64,000 bases of DNA, taken from contig NZ_PSNX01000002.1 of assembly GCF_002930615.1 (NCBI RefSeq), positions 186,001 to 250,000 on the forward strand. Direction: 5' to 3'. This document shows, in pieces, positions 11,482 through 22,941 of the stretch. The position numbers were made by a program, and so were the translations under genes. Position 1 is the first letter of the stretch. Every line of letters begins with the position of its first letter. Origin of the DNA: Caldimonas caldifontis (GTDB taxonomy: Bacteria > Pseudomonadota > Gammaproteobacteria > Burkholderiales > Burkholderiaceae_C). Under the pieces are notes generated by a model. That model was not told the DNA's origin, ran no database searches, and saw nothing but the letters and a program-made list of their open reading frames with translations.

Positions 11482-11570
11482 ACCCAACCTTGTCTGTAAC
11501 AGATGTGAAACCGACTGATTTTATTGCAACGCAGCAGGCGCGCCGCTGAACCGTTGCGAGCAACGCACCG

Positions 11571-12341
11571 TCATTGCACCTCGTTGCGGTAATAGTGCGT
11601 TGCCGTGTTGTAGAGACCGCGACGAAACTCCACCGGGCGATCACCGTAGGTCAAGGAGAGCCGCTCCACGCTCAACAGGGGATATCCCGGCGCCACCGAC
11701 AGCAGTCCCGCGGAAAATTCATCCGCTGCAACCGCGCGCAGTTTCTCGTCAGCGCGGATCATGCGCACGCCGAATTCGGTCTCGAACAACGCATACATCG
11801 GGCCGCGGTACTCCCCCAGACGCTCGGCCGTGAGTCCCTTGAAGAGCTGACCATTGAGCCAGATGTCATCCAGCACCACCGGCACCCCTTTCGCGCTGAG
11901 CAGGCGACGGATCTGCAGCGCGGTGTCGCCCGACTTGAGCTCCAGGGCCCGCGCCACCTCGGCCGGCGCACGCAGGCGGCGGCAGTCGATCACGCGGCGC
12001 TCGAAAGGCACGGTCGCCGGCTCATCCGGTGTGAGGCGCAAGAACCGGTACTGCACCCGTTCTTCGGCGTGCGTGGCCACGAAGGTGCCCTTGCCCTGGC
12101 GGCGCACCAGGAGATTCTCGGCCGCCAGCTCATCGATGGCCTTGCGCACCGTGCCTTGACTCACACGGTAGCGGGCCGCCAGCTCCACCTCACTGGGAAT
12201 GGCCTCGCCCGGGCGCCACTCCCCACCCTGCAAGCTGCGGGTGATCAGTGCCTTGATCTGCTGATAGAGCGGGCTGAACGCCGGCCCCGCCGCATCAGGC
12301 GAGGCTGGATCCATCGGGCTCTGAGAGGGCTGTTGTGCCAT
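11571..12341 (-). CDS. GntR-family (HutC subfamily) transcriptional regulator
   Basis: 256 residues. The N-terminal winged helix (about residues 24-92) contains PSEVELAARYRVSQGTVRKA and ENLLVRRQGKGTFVA; a C-terminal UTRA ligand-binding domain follows. It lies between the sdh operon and, divergently, mdh, with an 18-bp palindrome in the shared upstream region. The same palindrome upstream of acnB suggests it regulates this TCA block. The ligand is unknown; HutC-type proteins usually respond to small metabolites, and a TCA or propionate-pathway intermediate would fit the neighbourhood, but that is inference. Confidence 0.93.
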   Translation of the reverse strand: MAQQPSQSPMDPASPDAAGPAFSPLYQQIKALITRSLQGGEWRPGEAIPSEVELAARYRVSQGTVRKAIDELAAENLLVRRQGKGTFVATHAEERVQYRFLRLTPDEPATVPFERRVIDCRRLRAPAEVARALELKSGDTALQIRRLLSAKGVPVVLDDIWLNGQLFKGLTAERLGEYRGPMYALFETEFGVRMIRADEKLRAVAADEFSAGLLSVAPGYPLLSVERLSLTYGDRPVEFRRGLYNTATHYYRNEVQ

Positions 12342-12384
12342 GGCCGGGATTGCAACATATCGTTTGCACGAAGTCCAGGGACAG

Positions 12385-12402
12385 ATGTCTTATATAAGAC
12401 AT
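12385..12402. promoter_or_regulatory. Palindromic operator between gntR and mdh
   Basis: ATGTCTTATATAAGACAT is a perfect 18-bp palindrome, centred about 95 bases before the mdh ATG and 52 bases before the gntR ATG. The sequence GTCTTATATAAGACATAA is repeated exactly upstream of acnB. Size, symmetry and position fit a GntR-family operator controlling gntR and mdh. Confidence 0.75.
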
Positions 12403-12488
12403 AAGATGACAAACCTCGTGGTTTCCCGCCCCACTTTGGCCTAAACTTCGGAACGGTCACAACCTCCCCTTCCCCCTTGGAGCCAACC

Positions 12489-13475
12489 ATGAGCAAGAAA
12501 CCCGTTCGCGTCGCCGTCACCGGCGCCGCCGGCCAGATCGGCTACGCGCTGCTGTTCCGCATCGCCTCCGGCGAGATGCTGGGCAAGGACCAGCCCGTCA
12601 TCCTGCAACTGCTGGAGATCCCCGACGAGAAGGCCCAGAAGGCGCTCAAGGGCGTGATGATGGAGCTGGAAGACTGCGCCTTCCCGCTGCTGGCCGGCAT
12701 GGAAGCCCACAGCGATGCCAAGGCGGCGTTCAAGGACACCGACTACGCCCTGCTGGTGGGCGCCCGTCCGCGCGGCCCGGGCATGGAGCGCGCCGATCTG
12801 CTGGCCGCCAACGCCCAGATCTTCACCGCCCAGGGCAAGGCGCTCAACGAGTCTGCCTCGCGCAACGTCAAGGTGCTGGTGGTGGGCAACCCGGCCAACA
12901 CCAATGCCTATATCGCGATGAAGAGCGCCCCGGACCTGCCGCGCGAGAACTTCACCGCCATGCTGCGGCTGGACCACAACCGCGCACTGAGCCAGATCGC
13001 CGCCAAGACCGGCAAGCCCGTGGCCTCGATCAAGAAGCTGTGCGTGTGGGGCAACCACTCCCCCACGATGTACGCCGACTACCGCTTCGCGACCATCGAC
13101 GGCGCCTCGGTCAAGGACATGATCAACGATCACGCCTGGAACAAGGACGTCTTCCTGCCCACCGTGGGCAAGCGCGGTGCCGCCATCATCGAGGCCCGCG
13201 GCCTGTCCTCGGCCGCCTCGGCCGCCAACGCCGCGATCGACCACATGCGGGACTGGGCCCTGGGCACCAACGGCGAATGGGTGACGATGGGCGTGCCTTC
13301 CAACGGCGAGTACGGCATTCCCAAGGACGTGATGTTCGGCTACCCGGTCACCTGTGAAGGCGGCAAGTACAAGATCGTCGAAGGCCTGCCGATCGACGCT
13401 TTCTCCCAAGAGTGCATCAACAAGACCCTGGCCGAACTGCAGGGTGAGCAGGACGGCGTCAAGCACCTGCTGTGA
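12489..13475 (+). CDS. mdh: Malate dehydrogenase
   Basis: NAD-dependent interconversion of malate and oxaloacetate in the TCA cycle. 328 residues, the cytosolic-type enzyme common in betaproteobacteria. Rossmann motif [16 protein letters not shown]; substrate arginine in [17 protein letters not shown]; catalytic region [13 protein letters not shown] and [16 protein letters not shown] lies 6 bases upstream of the ATG. The stop overlaps the next gene by one base (TGATG), indicating translational coupling. Confidence 0.97.
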   Translation: MSKKPVRVAVTGAAGQIGYALLFRIASGEMLGKDQPVILQLLEIPDEKAQKALKGVMMELEDCAFPLLAGMEAHSDAKAAFKDTDYALLVGARPRGPGMERADLLAANAQIFTAQGKALNESASRNVKVLVVGNPANTNAYIAMKSAPDLPRENFTAMLRLDHNRALSQIAAKTGKPVASIKKLCVWGNHSPTMYADYRFATIDGASVKDMINDHAWNKDVFLPTVGKRGAAIIEARGLSSAASAANAAIDHMRDWALGTNGEWVTMGVPSNGEYGIPKDVMFGYPVTCEGGKYKIVEGLPIDAFSQECINKTLAELQGEQDGVKHLL

Positions 13476-14506
13476 TGCATCCGCGTCAGGCGTTGCTCGA
13501 TACGGGCGAGTCCCTGCCGGACCTGCCCGTGTGCGACCACTACGCCGGCGTCGAGGTGCGCATGCGCAAGAGCCTGGCGTTGCAGGCTGCCATGGGCAAG
13601 GCCCATGGCCGCGCCTTGTTCGACGCCACGCTGGATGCCGAGGACGGCGCCCCGGTGGGCGGTGAGCTGGAGCATGTCGCGCTGATCGCCGAGCTCGTGA
13701 ACAGCGCCGACAACTGTTTCGACCGGGTGGGCGCCCGGGTGCACCCGGTCGATCACCCGGCGTTCGAAGCGGAAGTCGATCATCTTCTCTCACGCTGTGG
13801 CGAGCGTCTGGCCTACCTGATGCTGCCCAAGCCTCGCGACGCCCGCGACGCCGAGATCGGCATCGAACGCATCGACGCCATCGCCCGCAGCCTGGGTCTG
13901 TCGCGGCAGGTGCCAGTGCATGTGCTGATCGAGACGCACGGCGCCCTGCATGAGGTGGACCGCATCGCCGCGCATCCGCGGGTGGAGTCACTGTCCTTCG
14001 GACTGATGGACTTCGTCTCCGCACACCGGGGCGCCATCGGCTCGGGCGGAATGAGCGCCGGTGGCCAGTTCAGCCATCCACTCGTCGTGCGCGCCAAACT
14101 CGAAATCGCGGCGGCTTGCCATCGGCATGCCAAGACGCCGTCGCATTGCGTGGTCACTGAGTTCAAGGACCGGGTTGCGCTGGGACAGGCAGCGCGGCGA
14201 GCAGCTCACGAGCTGGGTTACACCCGCATGTGGAGCATTCACCCGGATCAGATCGAGCCGATCGTGCAGGCCTTTGCGCCAGATGCCGACGAAATCGACG
14301 CAGCAAGCGAGATTCTGCTGGCAGCCCAGGCAGCCCAATGGGGGCCGATCCGTCATCGCACACGGGGCATCGACACCTTGCACGACAGGGCCAGCTACCG
14401 CTACTTCTGGCACGTGCTCGAACGCGCCCATCGCACCGGCTGCGCCCTCCCCGACGAGGTGGCACGCGCTTTCTTCAGGGTTTCCACTGAGCGCCCTCCC
14501 GCCTGA
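13475..14506 (+). CDS. HpcH/HpaI aldolase-citrate lyase (CitE-like) family protein
   Basis: 343 residues of the CitE-like superfamily, whose members cleave or form carbon-carbon bonds in CoA thioesters such as citryl-, malyl- or citramalyl-CoA using a metal ion. Visible family segments are PVHVLIETHGALHEVDRI, ESLSFGLMDF and MWSIHPDQIEPIVQAF. It is coupled to mdh by a TGATG overlap. No citD, citF or citX lies nearby, so a classical citrate lyase complex is unlikely. The exact substrate cannot be read from the sequence. Confidence 0.85.
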   Translation: MHPRQALLDTGESLPDLPVCDHYAGVEVRMRKSLALQAAMGKAHGRALFDATLDAEDGAPVGGELEHVALIAELVNSADNCFDRVGARVHPVDHPAFEAEVDHLLSRCGERLAYLMLPKPRDARDAEIGIERIDAIARSLGLSRQVPVHVLIETHGALHEVDRIAAHPRVESLSFGLMDFVSAHRGAIGSGGMSAGGQFSHPLVVRAKLEIAAACHRHAKTPSHCVVTEFKDRVALGQAARRAAHELGYTRMWSIHPDQIEPIVQAFAPDADEIDAASEILLAAQAAQWGPIRHRTRGIDTLHDRASYRYFWHVLERAHRTGCALPDEVARAFFRVSTERPPA

Positions 14507-14634
14507 CCTCACGTGCAGAGGGCGAAGCTGCAAAATGTCTCAATTTGCGGGGCCACCGCCGTGCAAATTCACCGTGTTACCAAATGCACGTCCCCACAAT
14601 CGCTCCTGTCTCGTCCTGGAGCAGGAGATTACCG

Positions 14635-15141
14635 ATGAGCTTCCAACGTTTTGCGATCAGTCTGGTGGGTGCCCTGACCCTGGCCGCCTCCGGCGCAGTG
14701 CTGGCACAACAGCAGCAGCCGGCCCCGGCCAAGAAGACCGCCCAGGCGCCCCGCCCACCGGCCGCCACGGCCCCGGCGGCGCCGATGAAGCTGGCCGCGG
14801 CAAGTCCCGAGCAACTCGAAGCCGCCACCCGCGTGTACGTGGGCCGCAGCGACTGCGAGTTCGGGCAACATGTCACCGTGACCCCCCACCCGGAGCACCC
14901 CGGCTACTTCAACATCACGCTGGCGGGCAAGACCTGGGTGGTCAAGCCGATGGTGTCGTCCACGGGCGCACTGCGCATGGAGGACGTGCGTGGTCAGGCG
15001 TTGTACCTGCAGATCGCCGACAAGTCGATGCTGATGAACACCGCGCTGGGCTACCGCGTGGCCGACAACTGCGTCCACCCGAAGCACCGCGAAGCCATGG
15101 CCACTCACAAGCGTGAGAGCATTGGCATCGCCGCGAACTGA
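14635..15141 (+). CDS. Exported protein of unknown function
   Basis: 168 residues with a Sec-type signal peptide (hydrophobic core ISLVGALTLAASGAVLA, probable cleavage after AQ) and a Pro/Ala/Lys-rich linker to about residue 55. The remaining domain holds two cysteines (SDCEFGQ and DNCVHPK) that could form a disulfide. A GGAG lies before the ATG. It sits between the mdh pair and acnB and is followed by a terminator. I do not recognise the family. Confidence 0.8.
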   Translation: MSFQRFAISLVGALTLAASGAVLAQQQQPAPAKKTAQAPRPPAATAPAAPMKLAAASPEQLEAATRVYVGRSDCEFGQHVTVTPHPEHPGYFNITLAGKTWVVKPMVSSTGALRMEDVRGQALYLQIADKSMLMNTALGYRVADNCVHPKHREAMATHKRESIGIAAN

Positions 15142-15224
15142 GGCCCACCCCCCACGGCCTTCGGCCGCCCCCGAGGGGGCGCCGCTGGCGGACCGGCAAA
15201 GCCGGATCTGCGGCGGCCACTGAT

Positions 15225-15250
15225 GAAAGCCACCGCCCTGGTGGCTTTTC
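15225..15250 (+). terminator. Rho-independent terminator upstream of acnB
   Basis: Stem AAAGCCACC / GGTGGCTTT (15226-15248) with a GCCCT loop, ending in TTTT. It ends the mdh-side transcription unit before the acnB operator. Confidence 0.75.
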
Positions 15251-15284
15251 TGCTTTCAGACAGGAAAGAACCAATCTCTGGCGC

Positions 15285-15304
15285 AAGTCTTATATAAGAC
15301 ATAA
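15285..15304. promoter_or_regulatory. Second copy of the GntR-type operator, upstream of acnB
   Basis: GTCTTATATAAGACATAA at 15287-15304 is identical over 18 bases to 12387-12404 upstream of mdh; its inner 14 bases are a perfect palindrome. It is centred about 64 bases before the acnB ATG and immediately precedes a TAAAAT hexamer (15302-15307) that could be a -10 element. Confidence 0.72.
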
Positions 15305-15357
15305 AATAGGAGAGCCGACCATCCCGTTCGGGCTGGCCGATCCCTCCGGAGTGCCTC

Positions 15358-17949
15358 ATGCTGAAAACCTACCGCGACCACGTCGCCGAACGCGCTGCGC
15401 TCGGCATCCCGCCCCTGCCCCTGTCGGCCCAGCAGACCAGCGAGCTGATTGAGCTGATCAAGGCGCCCCCGCCTGGCGAGGAAGCCTTTCTGCTCGACCT
15501 GCTGACGCACCGCGTGCCGCCGGGCGTGGATGACGCGGCCAAGGTCAAGGCCAGCTTCCTGGCCGCCGTGGCCCATGGCGACATCACGGTGGGCCTGATC
15601 AGCCGTGCCAAGGCCACCGAGCTGCTCGGCACCATGGTGGGCGGCTACAACGTCAAGCCGCTGATCGACTTGCTTGACGACGCCGACGTCGCCGGTGTCG
15701 CGGCCGAGGGCCTGAAGAAGACCCTGCTGATGTTCGACGCCTTCCACGACGTGGCCGAGAAGGCCCAGGCCGGCAACGCCAAGGCCCGGGAAGTCATCCA
15801 GTCGTGGGCCGATGCCGAGTGGTTCACGAGCCGCCCCGAGGTGGCCCGAAAGATCACTGTCACCGTCTTCAAGGTGCCCGGCGAAACGAACACCGACGAC
15901 CTGTCGCCCGCCCCCGATGCTTGGAGCCGCCCGGACATCCCGCTGCACTACCTGGCGATGCTGAAGAACACCCGTCCCGATGCGGCCTTCAAGCCCGAGG
16001 AGGACGGCAAGCGCGGCCCCATCCAGTTCATCGAGGATCTGAAGAAGAAGGGCCACCTCGTGGCTTATGTCGGCGATGTGGTGGGCACGGGTTCGAGCCG
16101 CAAGTCCGCCACCAACAGCGTGATCTGGGCCACCGGCGAAGACATCCCCTACGTGCCCAACAAGCGCTTCGGTGGCGTGACGCTGGGCGGCAAGATCGCC
16201 CCCATCTTCTTCAACACCCAGGAAGACTCCGGCTCCCTGCCCATCGAGGTGGACGTGAGCAAGCTGGAGATGGGCGACGTGATCGACGTGCTGCCCTACG
16301 ACGGCAAGATCGTGAAGAACGGTGAGACGGTCGCCACCTTCCAGCTCAAGAGCGAGGTGCTGCTTGACGAGGTGCGTGCCGGCGGGCGTATCAACCTGAT
16401 CATCGGGCGCTCGCTCACCGGCAAGGCGCGCGAGTTCCTGGGCCTGCCCGCCTCCACCGTGTTCCGCCTGCCCAAGGCGCCGGCAGATTCCGGCAAGGGC
16501 TTCACGCTGGCCCAGAAGATGGTCGGCCGCGCCTGCGGTCTGCCCGAAGGGCAGGGTATCCGACCGGGCACGTACTGCGAGCCCAAGATGACCACCGTGG
16601 GCAGCCAGGACACCACCGGCCCCATGACCCGCGACGAGCTGAAAGACTTGGCCTGCCTGGGCTTCTCGGCCGACCTGGTGATGCAAAGCTTCTGCCACAC
16701 CGCCGCCTACCCCAAGGCCGTGGACGTGAAGATGCACCGCGAGCTGCCCGCTTTCATCAGCAACCGTGGCGGCGTGGCCCTGCGCCCGGGCGATGGCGTG
16801 ATCCACTCCTGGCTCAACCGCCTGCTGCTGCCCGACACCGTGGGCACCGGTGGCGACTCGCACACGCGCTTCCCCATCGGCATCTCCTTCCCGGCCGGTT
16901 CGGGCCTGGTGGCCTTCGGCGCCGCCACAGGCGTGATGCCGCTGGACATGCCCGAGTCGGTGCTGGTGCGCTTCAAGGGCCAGATGCAGCCGGGCGTGAC
17001 CCTGCGCGACCTCGTGCACGCCATCCCGCTGTATGCCATCAAGGCCGGCCTGCTGACGGTCGAGAAAAAGGGCAAGAAGAACATCTTCTCGGGCCGCATC
17101 CTCGAAATCGAAGGCCTGCCCGACCTCAAGGTGGAACAGGCGTTTGAGCTGTCCGACGCCTCGGCCGAGCGCTCGGCCGCCGGCTGCACGATCAAGCTCA
17201 ACCCGGAGCCGATCAAGGAGTACCTCACCAGCAACATCGTGCTGATGAAGAACATGATCGCCGACGGCTACCAGGACAAGCGCACGCTCGAGCGCCGCAT
17301 CAAGGCCGTGGAGGCCTGGCTGGCCAAGCCCGAGCTGCTGGAGGCCGACAAGGACGCTGAGTACGCCGCGGTCATCGAGATCGACCTGGCCGACATCAAG
17401 GAGCCCATCGTCTGCTGCCCCAACGATCCGGACGATGCCAGGTTCCTGTCCGAGGTGGCCGGCACGAAGATCGACGAGGCTTTCATCGGCTCGTGCATGA
17501 CCAACATCGGCCACTTCCGCGCCGCCGCCAAGCTGCTGGGCGGCCAGCGCGACATCCCGGTGAAGCTGTGGGTGGCGCCGCCCACCAAGATGGACCAGAA
17601 CGAGCTGATCAAGGAAGGCCACTACGCCGCCTTCGGCACCGCTGGCGCACGCACCGAGATGCCCGGCTGCTCCCTGTGCATGGGCAACCAGGCTCAGGTG
17701 CGCGAGGGTGCGACGGTGATGTCGACCTCGACCCGCAACTTCCCCAACCGCCTGGGCAAGAACACCAACGTGTTCCTGGGCTCAGCCGAGCTGGCGGCCA
17801 TCTGCTCCAAACTGGGGCGCATCCCGACCGTGGCCGAGTACCACGCCGAGATGGGCATCATCAACAAGGATGCCGCCAGCGTGTACCGCTACATGAACTT
17901 CGATCAGATCGAGGAGTACGCGGACACGGCCAAGGCCGTGACGGTCTGA
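15358..17949 (+). CDS. acnB: Aconitate hydratase B
   Basis: Isomerises citrate and isocitrate (and can act on 2-methylaconitate). 863 residues, the standard AcnB length. Domain order is AcnB type: the HEAT-like domain first, then the swivel domain ([13 protein letters not shown] near residues 240-255), then the Fe-S core. Cluster cysteines are visible in [21 protein letters not shown] and [10 protein letters not shown]. It has its own operator upstream and a strong terminator after it. Confidence 0.98.
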   Translation: MLKTYRDHVAERAALGIPPLPLSAQQTSELIELIKAPPPGEEAFLLDLLTHRVPPGVDDAAKVKASFLAAVAHGDITVGLISRAKATELLGTMVGGYNVKPLIDLLDDADVAGVAAEGLKKTLLMFDAFHDVAEKAQAGNAKAREVIQSWADAEWFTSRPEVARKITVTVFKVPGETNTDDLSPAPDAWSRPDIPLHYLAMLKNTRPDAAFKPEEDGKRGPIQFIEDLKKKGHLVAYVGDVVGTGSSRKSATNSVIWATGEDIPYVPNKRFGGVTLGGKIAPIFFNTQEDSGSLPIEVDVSKLEMGDVIDVLPYDGKIVKNGETVATFQLKSEVLLDEVRAGGRINLIIGRSLTGKAREFLGLPASTVFRLPKAPADSGKGFTLAQKMVGRACGLPEGQGIRPGTYCEPKMTTVGSQDTTGPMTRDELKDLACLGFSADLVMQSFCHTAAYPKAVDVKMHRELPAFISNRGGVALRPGDGVIHSWLNRLLLPDTVGTGGDSHTRFPIGISFPAGSGLVAFGAATGVMPLDMPESVLVRFKGQMQPGVTLRDLVHAIPLYAIKAGLLTVEKKGKKNIFSGRILEIEGLPDLKVEQAFELSDASAERSAAGCTIKLNPEPIKEYLTSNIVLMKNMIADGYQDKRTLERRIKAVEAWLAKPELLEADKDAEYAAVIEIDLADIKEPIVCCPNDPDDARFLSEVAGTKIDEAFIGSCMTNIGHFRAAAKLLGGQRDIPVKLWVAPPTKMDQNELIKEGHYAAFGTAGARTEMPGCSLCMGNQAQVREGATVMSTSTRNFPNRLGKNTNVFLGSAELAAICSKLGRIPTVAEYHAEMGIINKDAASVYRYMNFDQIEEYADTAKAVTV

Positions 17950-17970
17950 CCCCCGCCCCCCTTCCCCTGA

Positions 17971-18001
17971 AACGGCCCCTCCCCAAGGGGCCGTTTTCTT
18001 T
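17971..18001 (+). terminator. Rho-independent terminator of acnB
   Basis: Stem AACGGCCCC / GGGGCCGTT (17971-17995), followed by TTCTTT. Confidence 0.85.
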
Positions 18002-18063
18002 GGCAGCCCATGCTCGCAGACGCTTGACCGCAAGGCCCTGCCCGCCCTAACGTCACGCTCTGT

Positions 18064-18078
18064 GGAGACAATGTCTCC
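18064..18078. promoter_or_regulatory. Palindrome upstream of acnA, possible operator
   Basis: GGAGACAATGTCTCC has perfect 7-base arms around one central base, 49 bases before the acnA ATG. It differs from the operator shared by mdh and acnB, so another regulator, or none, may use it. Confidence 0.4.
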
Positions 18079-18126
18079 GTCCTCAAGCCTACAGTTTTCC
18101 CATACCCACGCCTCACGGAGTCCTCC

Positions 18127-20859
<2,733 letters not shown>

Positions 20860-20870
20860 GGCCCGCAAGA

Positions 20871-20903
20871 AAGGAGGCGCCCGCCGCCCGGCGGGCGCTC
20901 CTT
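20871..20903. terminator. Hairpin between convergent acnA and arsC-like gene
   Basis: AAGGAGGCGCCCGCC and GGCGGGCGCTCCTT form a long GC-rich stem with one unpaired base, located directly between the two stop codons. There is no long T tract, but the position suggests a terminator serving both directions. Confidence 0.6.
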
Positions 20904-21250
20904 CAGCCCTTCAGCGTGGCGTAGGACGCCTCGTCAAAGCCCACCAGCACACGCTCTCCCGCCTCGACCACGGGTCGCTTGATCACGCTGGGCTGGGCGA
21001 GCATCAGCGCACGCGCGCCGGCGTCGGACGCTGCTGCCGCCTGGGCCGCCGCGTCCAGCTTGCGCCAGGTGGTACCTTGTCGGTTCACCAGCCGGGCGGC
21101 GCCTACGGCGCGCATCCACCGATCCAGTTGTGCCGGAGGGACGCCCTGCTTCTTGAAGTCGTGAAAGCTGTAGGCGACGCCCTGGTCATCGAGCCAGCGG
21201 CGGGCTTTCTTGACAGTGTCGCAGTTGGAAATGCCGTAGAGCGTGATCAT
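20903..21250 (-). CDS. ArsC/Spx/YffB-family protein
   Basis: 115 residues with a thioredoxin-like ArsC fold. Begins MITLYGISNCDTVKKARRWL, where the single cysteine occupies the first position of the CxxC site, and contains LMLAQPSVIKRPVVE, the family arginine region. Such YffB-type proteins are usually labelled arsenate reductase-like, but no arsenic genes are nearby and true arsenate reduction is doubtful. Confidence 0.88.
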   Translation of the reverse strand: MITLYGISNCDTVKKARRWLDDQGVAYSFHDFKKQGVPPAQLDRWMRAVGAARLVNRQGTTWRKLDAAAQAAAASDAGARALMLAQPSVIKRPVVEAGERVLVGFDEASYATLKG

Positions 21251-21283
21251 GGGCCGGCAGTGTGGCCGCGCCCCGCTCCCGGG

Positions 21284-21790
21284 TCAATCCGGAAACTCCT
21301 TGTCGCCATCGCACAGCGGATCGACCCCGTAGCCGGTGGACGTGACCTTGTCCGAGGTCCGGTCCAGGCTCACCTGGAACCACTGGCAGAACGGCGATTC
21401 GTAGCGGTAGGACCAGACCAGCTCATTGCGTCGGGGAATCGAGATCACTTCGGAAGGACGACCCAGGCTGTACAGAACCTCAGCACGGCTGGCGCCCACC
21501 GGCACGGCGTTGAAATGGTTCTCGGTGAGCACCTGCTCCCAAGATCGCATCCGCCCCTGCCCGTCCAGATCCACCATGTAGGTGTGCCGTCCATAGGGAC
21601 CGCGGGCGAACTCCAGACGGCGCTTGCCATCCGGCCCGACGTGGTCGCCTGTGGGCGCCCCCATCCGGGCCACCACCTCGGCTTCGGTCGCTCCTGAGGC
21701 CAGCGGCCCGGGCCCATAGCCCGCACAGCCGGCCAGCAGCAGCACGCCCGCCCCCAGCGCTGCGGCTTTCAGCCCTTGGATCGATGTCAT
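21284..21790 (-). CDS. Lipoprotein with a BamE/SmpA-like repeat
   Basis: 168 residues with a lipobox LLAGC (Cys22). Two short segments, GATEAEVVARMGAPTGD and GASRAEVLYSLGRPSEV, look like the duplicated helix-turn unit of the BamE/OmlA fold. Probably anchored in the outer membrane. True bamE genes are usually near fur, so this is a paralogous lipoprotein of unknown role. Confidence 0.75.
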   Translation of the reverse strand: MTSIQGLKAAALGAGVLLLAGCAGYGPGPLASGATEAEVVARMGAPTGDHVGPDGKRRLEFARGPYGRHTYMVDLDGQGRMRSWEQVLTENHFNAVPVGASRAEVLYSLGRPSEVISIPRRNELVWSYRYESPFCQWFQVSLDRTSDKVTSTGYGVDPLCDGDKEFPD

Positions 21791-21867
21791 CGTGTCACTC
21801 CTGACAGAACGATAGCCGCTCCGTTGGAGACACAGGCGCCCCCGCAGTTCCACCGCCGATAGCCCCG

Positions 21868-21905
21868 GAAAAGAAAACGCCGTCGACGCTTGCGCGCACG
21901 ACGGC
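21868..21905 (-). terminator. Terminator downstream of the tRNA-Lys pair
   Basis: On the minus strand GCCGTCG and CGACGGC (21905-21879) form a 7-bp stem followed by GTTTTCTTTTCC. It lies 15 bases after the encoded CCA of the second tRNA. Confidence 0.7.
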
Positions 21906-21919
21906 ATCTTTTGACGATC

Positions 21920-21995
21920 TGGTGGGCCCTGAGTGACTCGAACACTCGACCTACGGATTAAGAGTCCGCTGCTCTACCAACTGAGCTAAGAGCCC
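21920..21995 (-). tRNA. tRNA-Lys (anticodon CUU)
   Basis: 76 bases including encoded CCA. Acceptor GGGCTCT pairs with AGGGCCC. The D-loop reads AGCTCAGTTGGTAGAGC, the anticodon loop contains CTCTTAA with anticodon CTT, and the T-loop contains GTTCGAGTC. It follows the UUU isoacceptor by 35 bases. Confidence 0.95.
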
Positions 21996-22030
21996 GATTC
22001 CGGTCGGACCACGCCCGGCCAGGGCCAAGG

Positions 22031-22106
22031 TGGTGGGTCGTGCAGGATTCGAACCTGCGACCAACGGATTAAAAGTCCGCTGCTCTACCAACTGAGCTAA
22101 CGACCC
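22031..22106 (-). tRNA. tRNA-Lys (anticodon UUU)
   Basis: 76 bases including encoded CCA. Acceptor GGGTCGT pairs with ACGACCC; D-loop AGCTCAGTTGGTAGAGC; anticodon loop CTTTTAA with anticodon TTT; T-loop GGTTCGAATCC. First of a tandem pair of lysine tRNAs. Confidence 0.95.
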
Positions 22107-22144
22107 GGAAAGCCTTAGATTATAGACAACTTCGGGCGAACCGA

Positions 22145-22936
22145 TCAAGGCCTTCCCGGGCCTTGGGCCAGCGCATCCAGAACGGCGCCGGCCGCCACAA
22201 GGCCGAAGGTGGCCGTCACCGACACCACCGAGCCGTAACCATGGCAGTTCAGGCTGCCGTCGGTGCCGCAGGACGCGTCGGGACGCATCACCGGCTCGCG
22301 CGAGTACACACAGGGCAGCCCGATGCGTCCCTGCCTCGGAGCCCCGGCTTCCTTGCGCAACCGCTGCCTCAACGAGGCCAGCAGGGGGTCGTGGGTGGTG
22401 GCACTCAGATCGTCGAGCTGCACCTGGTGGGCATGGCGCTTGCCCCCGGCCGCGCCCACACACACATGGACCAGGCCCCGCTGGGCCAGGGCCCAGCGTG
22501 CCAGCGCCAGCTTCGCACGGGCCTGATCACAGCAGTCGATCACGGCATCCACAGGCCGCCCACTCAAGAGCCCAGGCCAGTTGTCGGGTTCGGCAAAGGC
22601 CTCGACCGGCCACACCTCGCAGCCTGGGTGGATGTCGGCGATCCGATCTCTCAGGGCCAGCACCTTGGCCTGGCCCACGGTGGCACCCACAGCCTGCACC
22701 TGCCGGTTGATGTTCGACTCGGCCACGTGGTCCAGGTCGATGAGGATGAGCGAGGCCACGCCGCTGCGCGCGAGGGCCTCCGCCGCCCACGAGCCCACCC
22801 CTCCGACACCGACGACCGCCACGCGCGCTGCACGCAGGCGTCCGTAACCGGTATCACCATACAGTCGCCGAAGCCCGCCAAACCGGCGCTCCAGGTCGGG
22901 CGCCTCGGTGAGTGAGGAGAGATCCCGCAGATCCAT
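22145..22936 (-). CDS. tcdA: tRNA threonylcarbamoyladenosine dehydratase
   Basis: E1-like ATP-dependent enzyme that cyclises t6A37 to ct6A in ANN-decoding tRNAs. 263 residues. The ThiF/MoeB nucleotide motif VAVVGVGGVGSWAAEALARSG is present, followed by SLILIDLDHVAESNINRQ. The C-terminal region has CSTD-type context in DASCGTDGSLNCHG. The ATG at 22936 matches family starts. Its position next to two lysine tRNA genes, which are substrates of this modification, may be coincidental. Confidence 0.9.
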   Translation of the reverse strand: MDLRDLSSLTEAPDLERRFGGLRRLYGDTGYGRLRAARVAVVGVGGVGSWAAEALARSGVASLILIDLDHVAESNINRQVQAVGATVGQAKVLALRDRIADIHPGCEVWPVEAFAEPDNWPGLLSGRPVDAVIDCCDQARAKLALARWALAQRGLVHVCVGAAGGKRHAHQVQLDDLSATTHDPLLASLRQRLRKEAGAPRQGRIGLPCVYSREPVMRPDASCGTDGSLNCHGYGSVVSVTATFGLVAAGAVLDALAQGPGRP

Positions 22937-22941
22937 CCCGC

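Noticed and set aside
11482-11515. Possible third copy of the GntR operator before sdhC (TTGTCTGTAACAGATG)
   Set aside because: Only GTCT and AGA match the arms and the AT-rich centre is missing, so it is not the same site.
12441-14024. 527-codon minus-strand frame across mdh and the CitE-like gene
   Set aside because: Antisense to two well-supported genes; no family resemblance.
15147-15215. GC-rich repeats such as CCCCCGAGGGGGCGCC considered as attachment sites
   Set aside because: Short palindromic GC repeats of this type are common intergenic sequence in this group and no integrase is present.
15256-17622. 788-codon open frame on the minus strand opposite acnB
   Set aside because: Antisense shadow in GC-rich coding sequence; its translation is dominated by His/Gly/Val/Asp typical of the reverse frame and matches no family, whereas acnB on the plus strand is certain.
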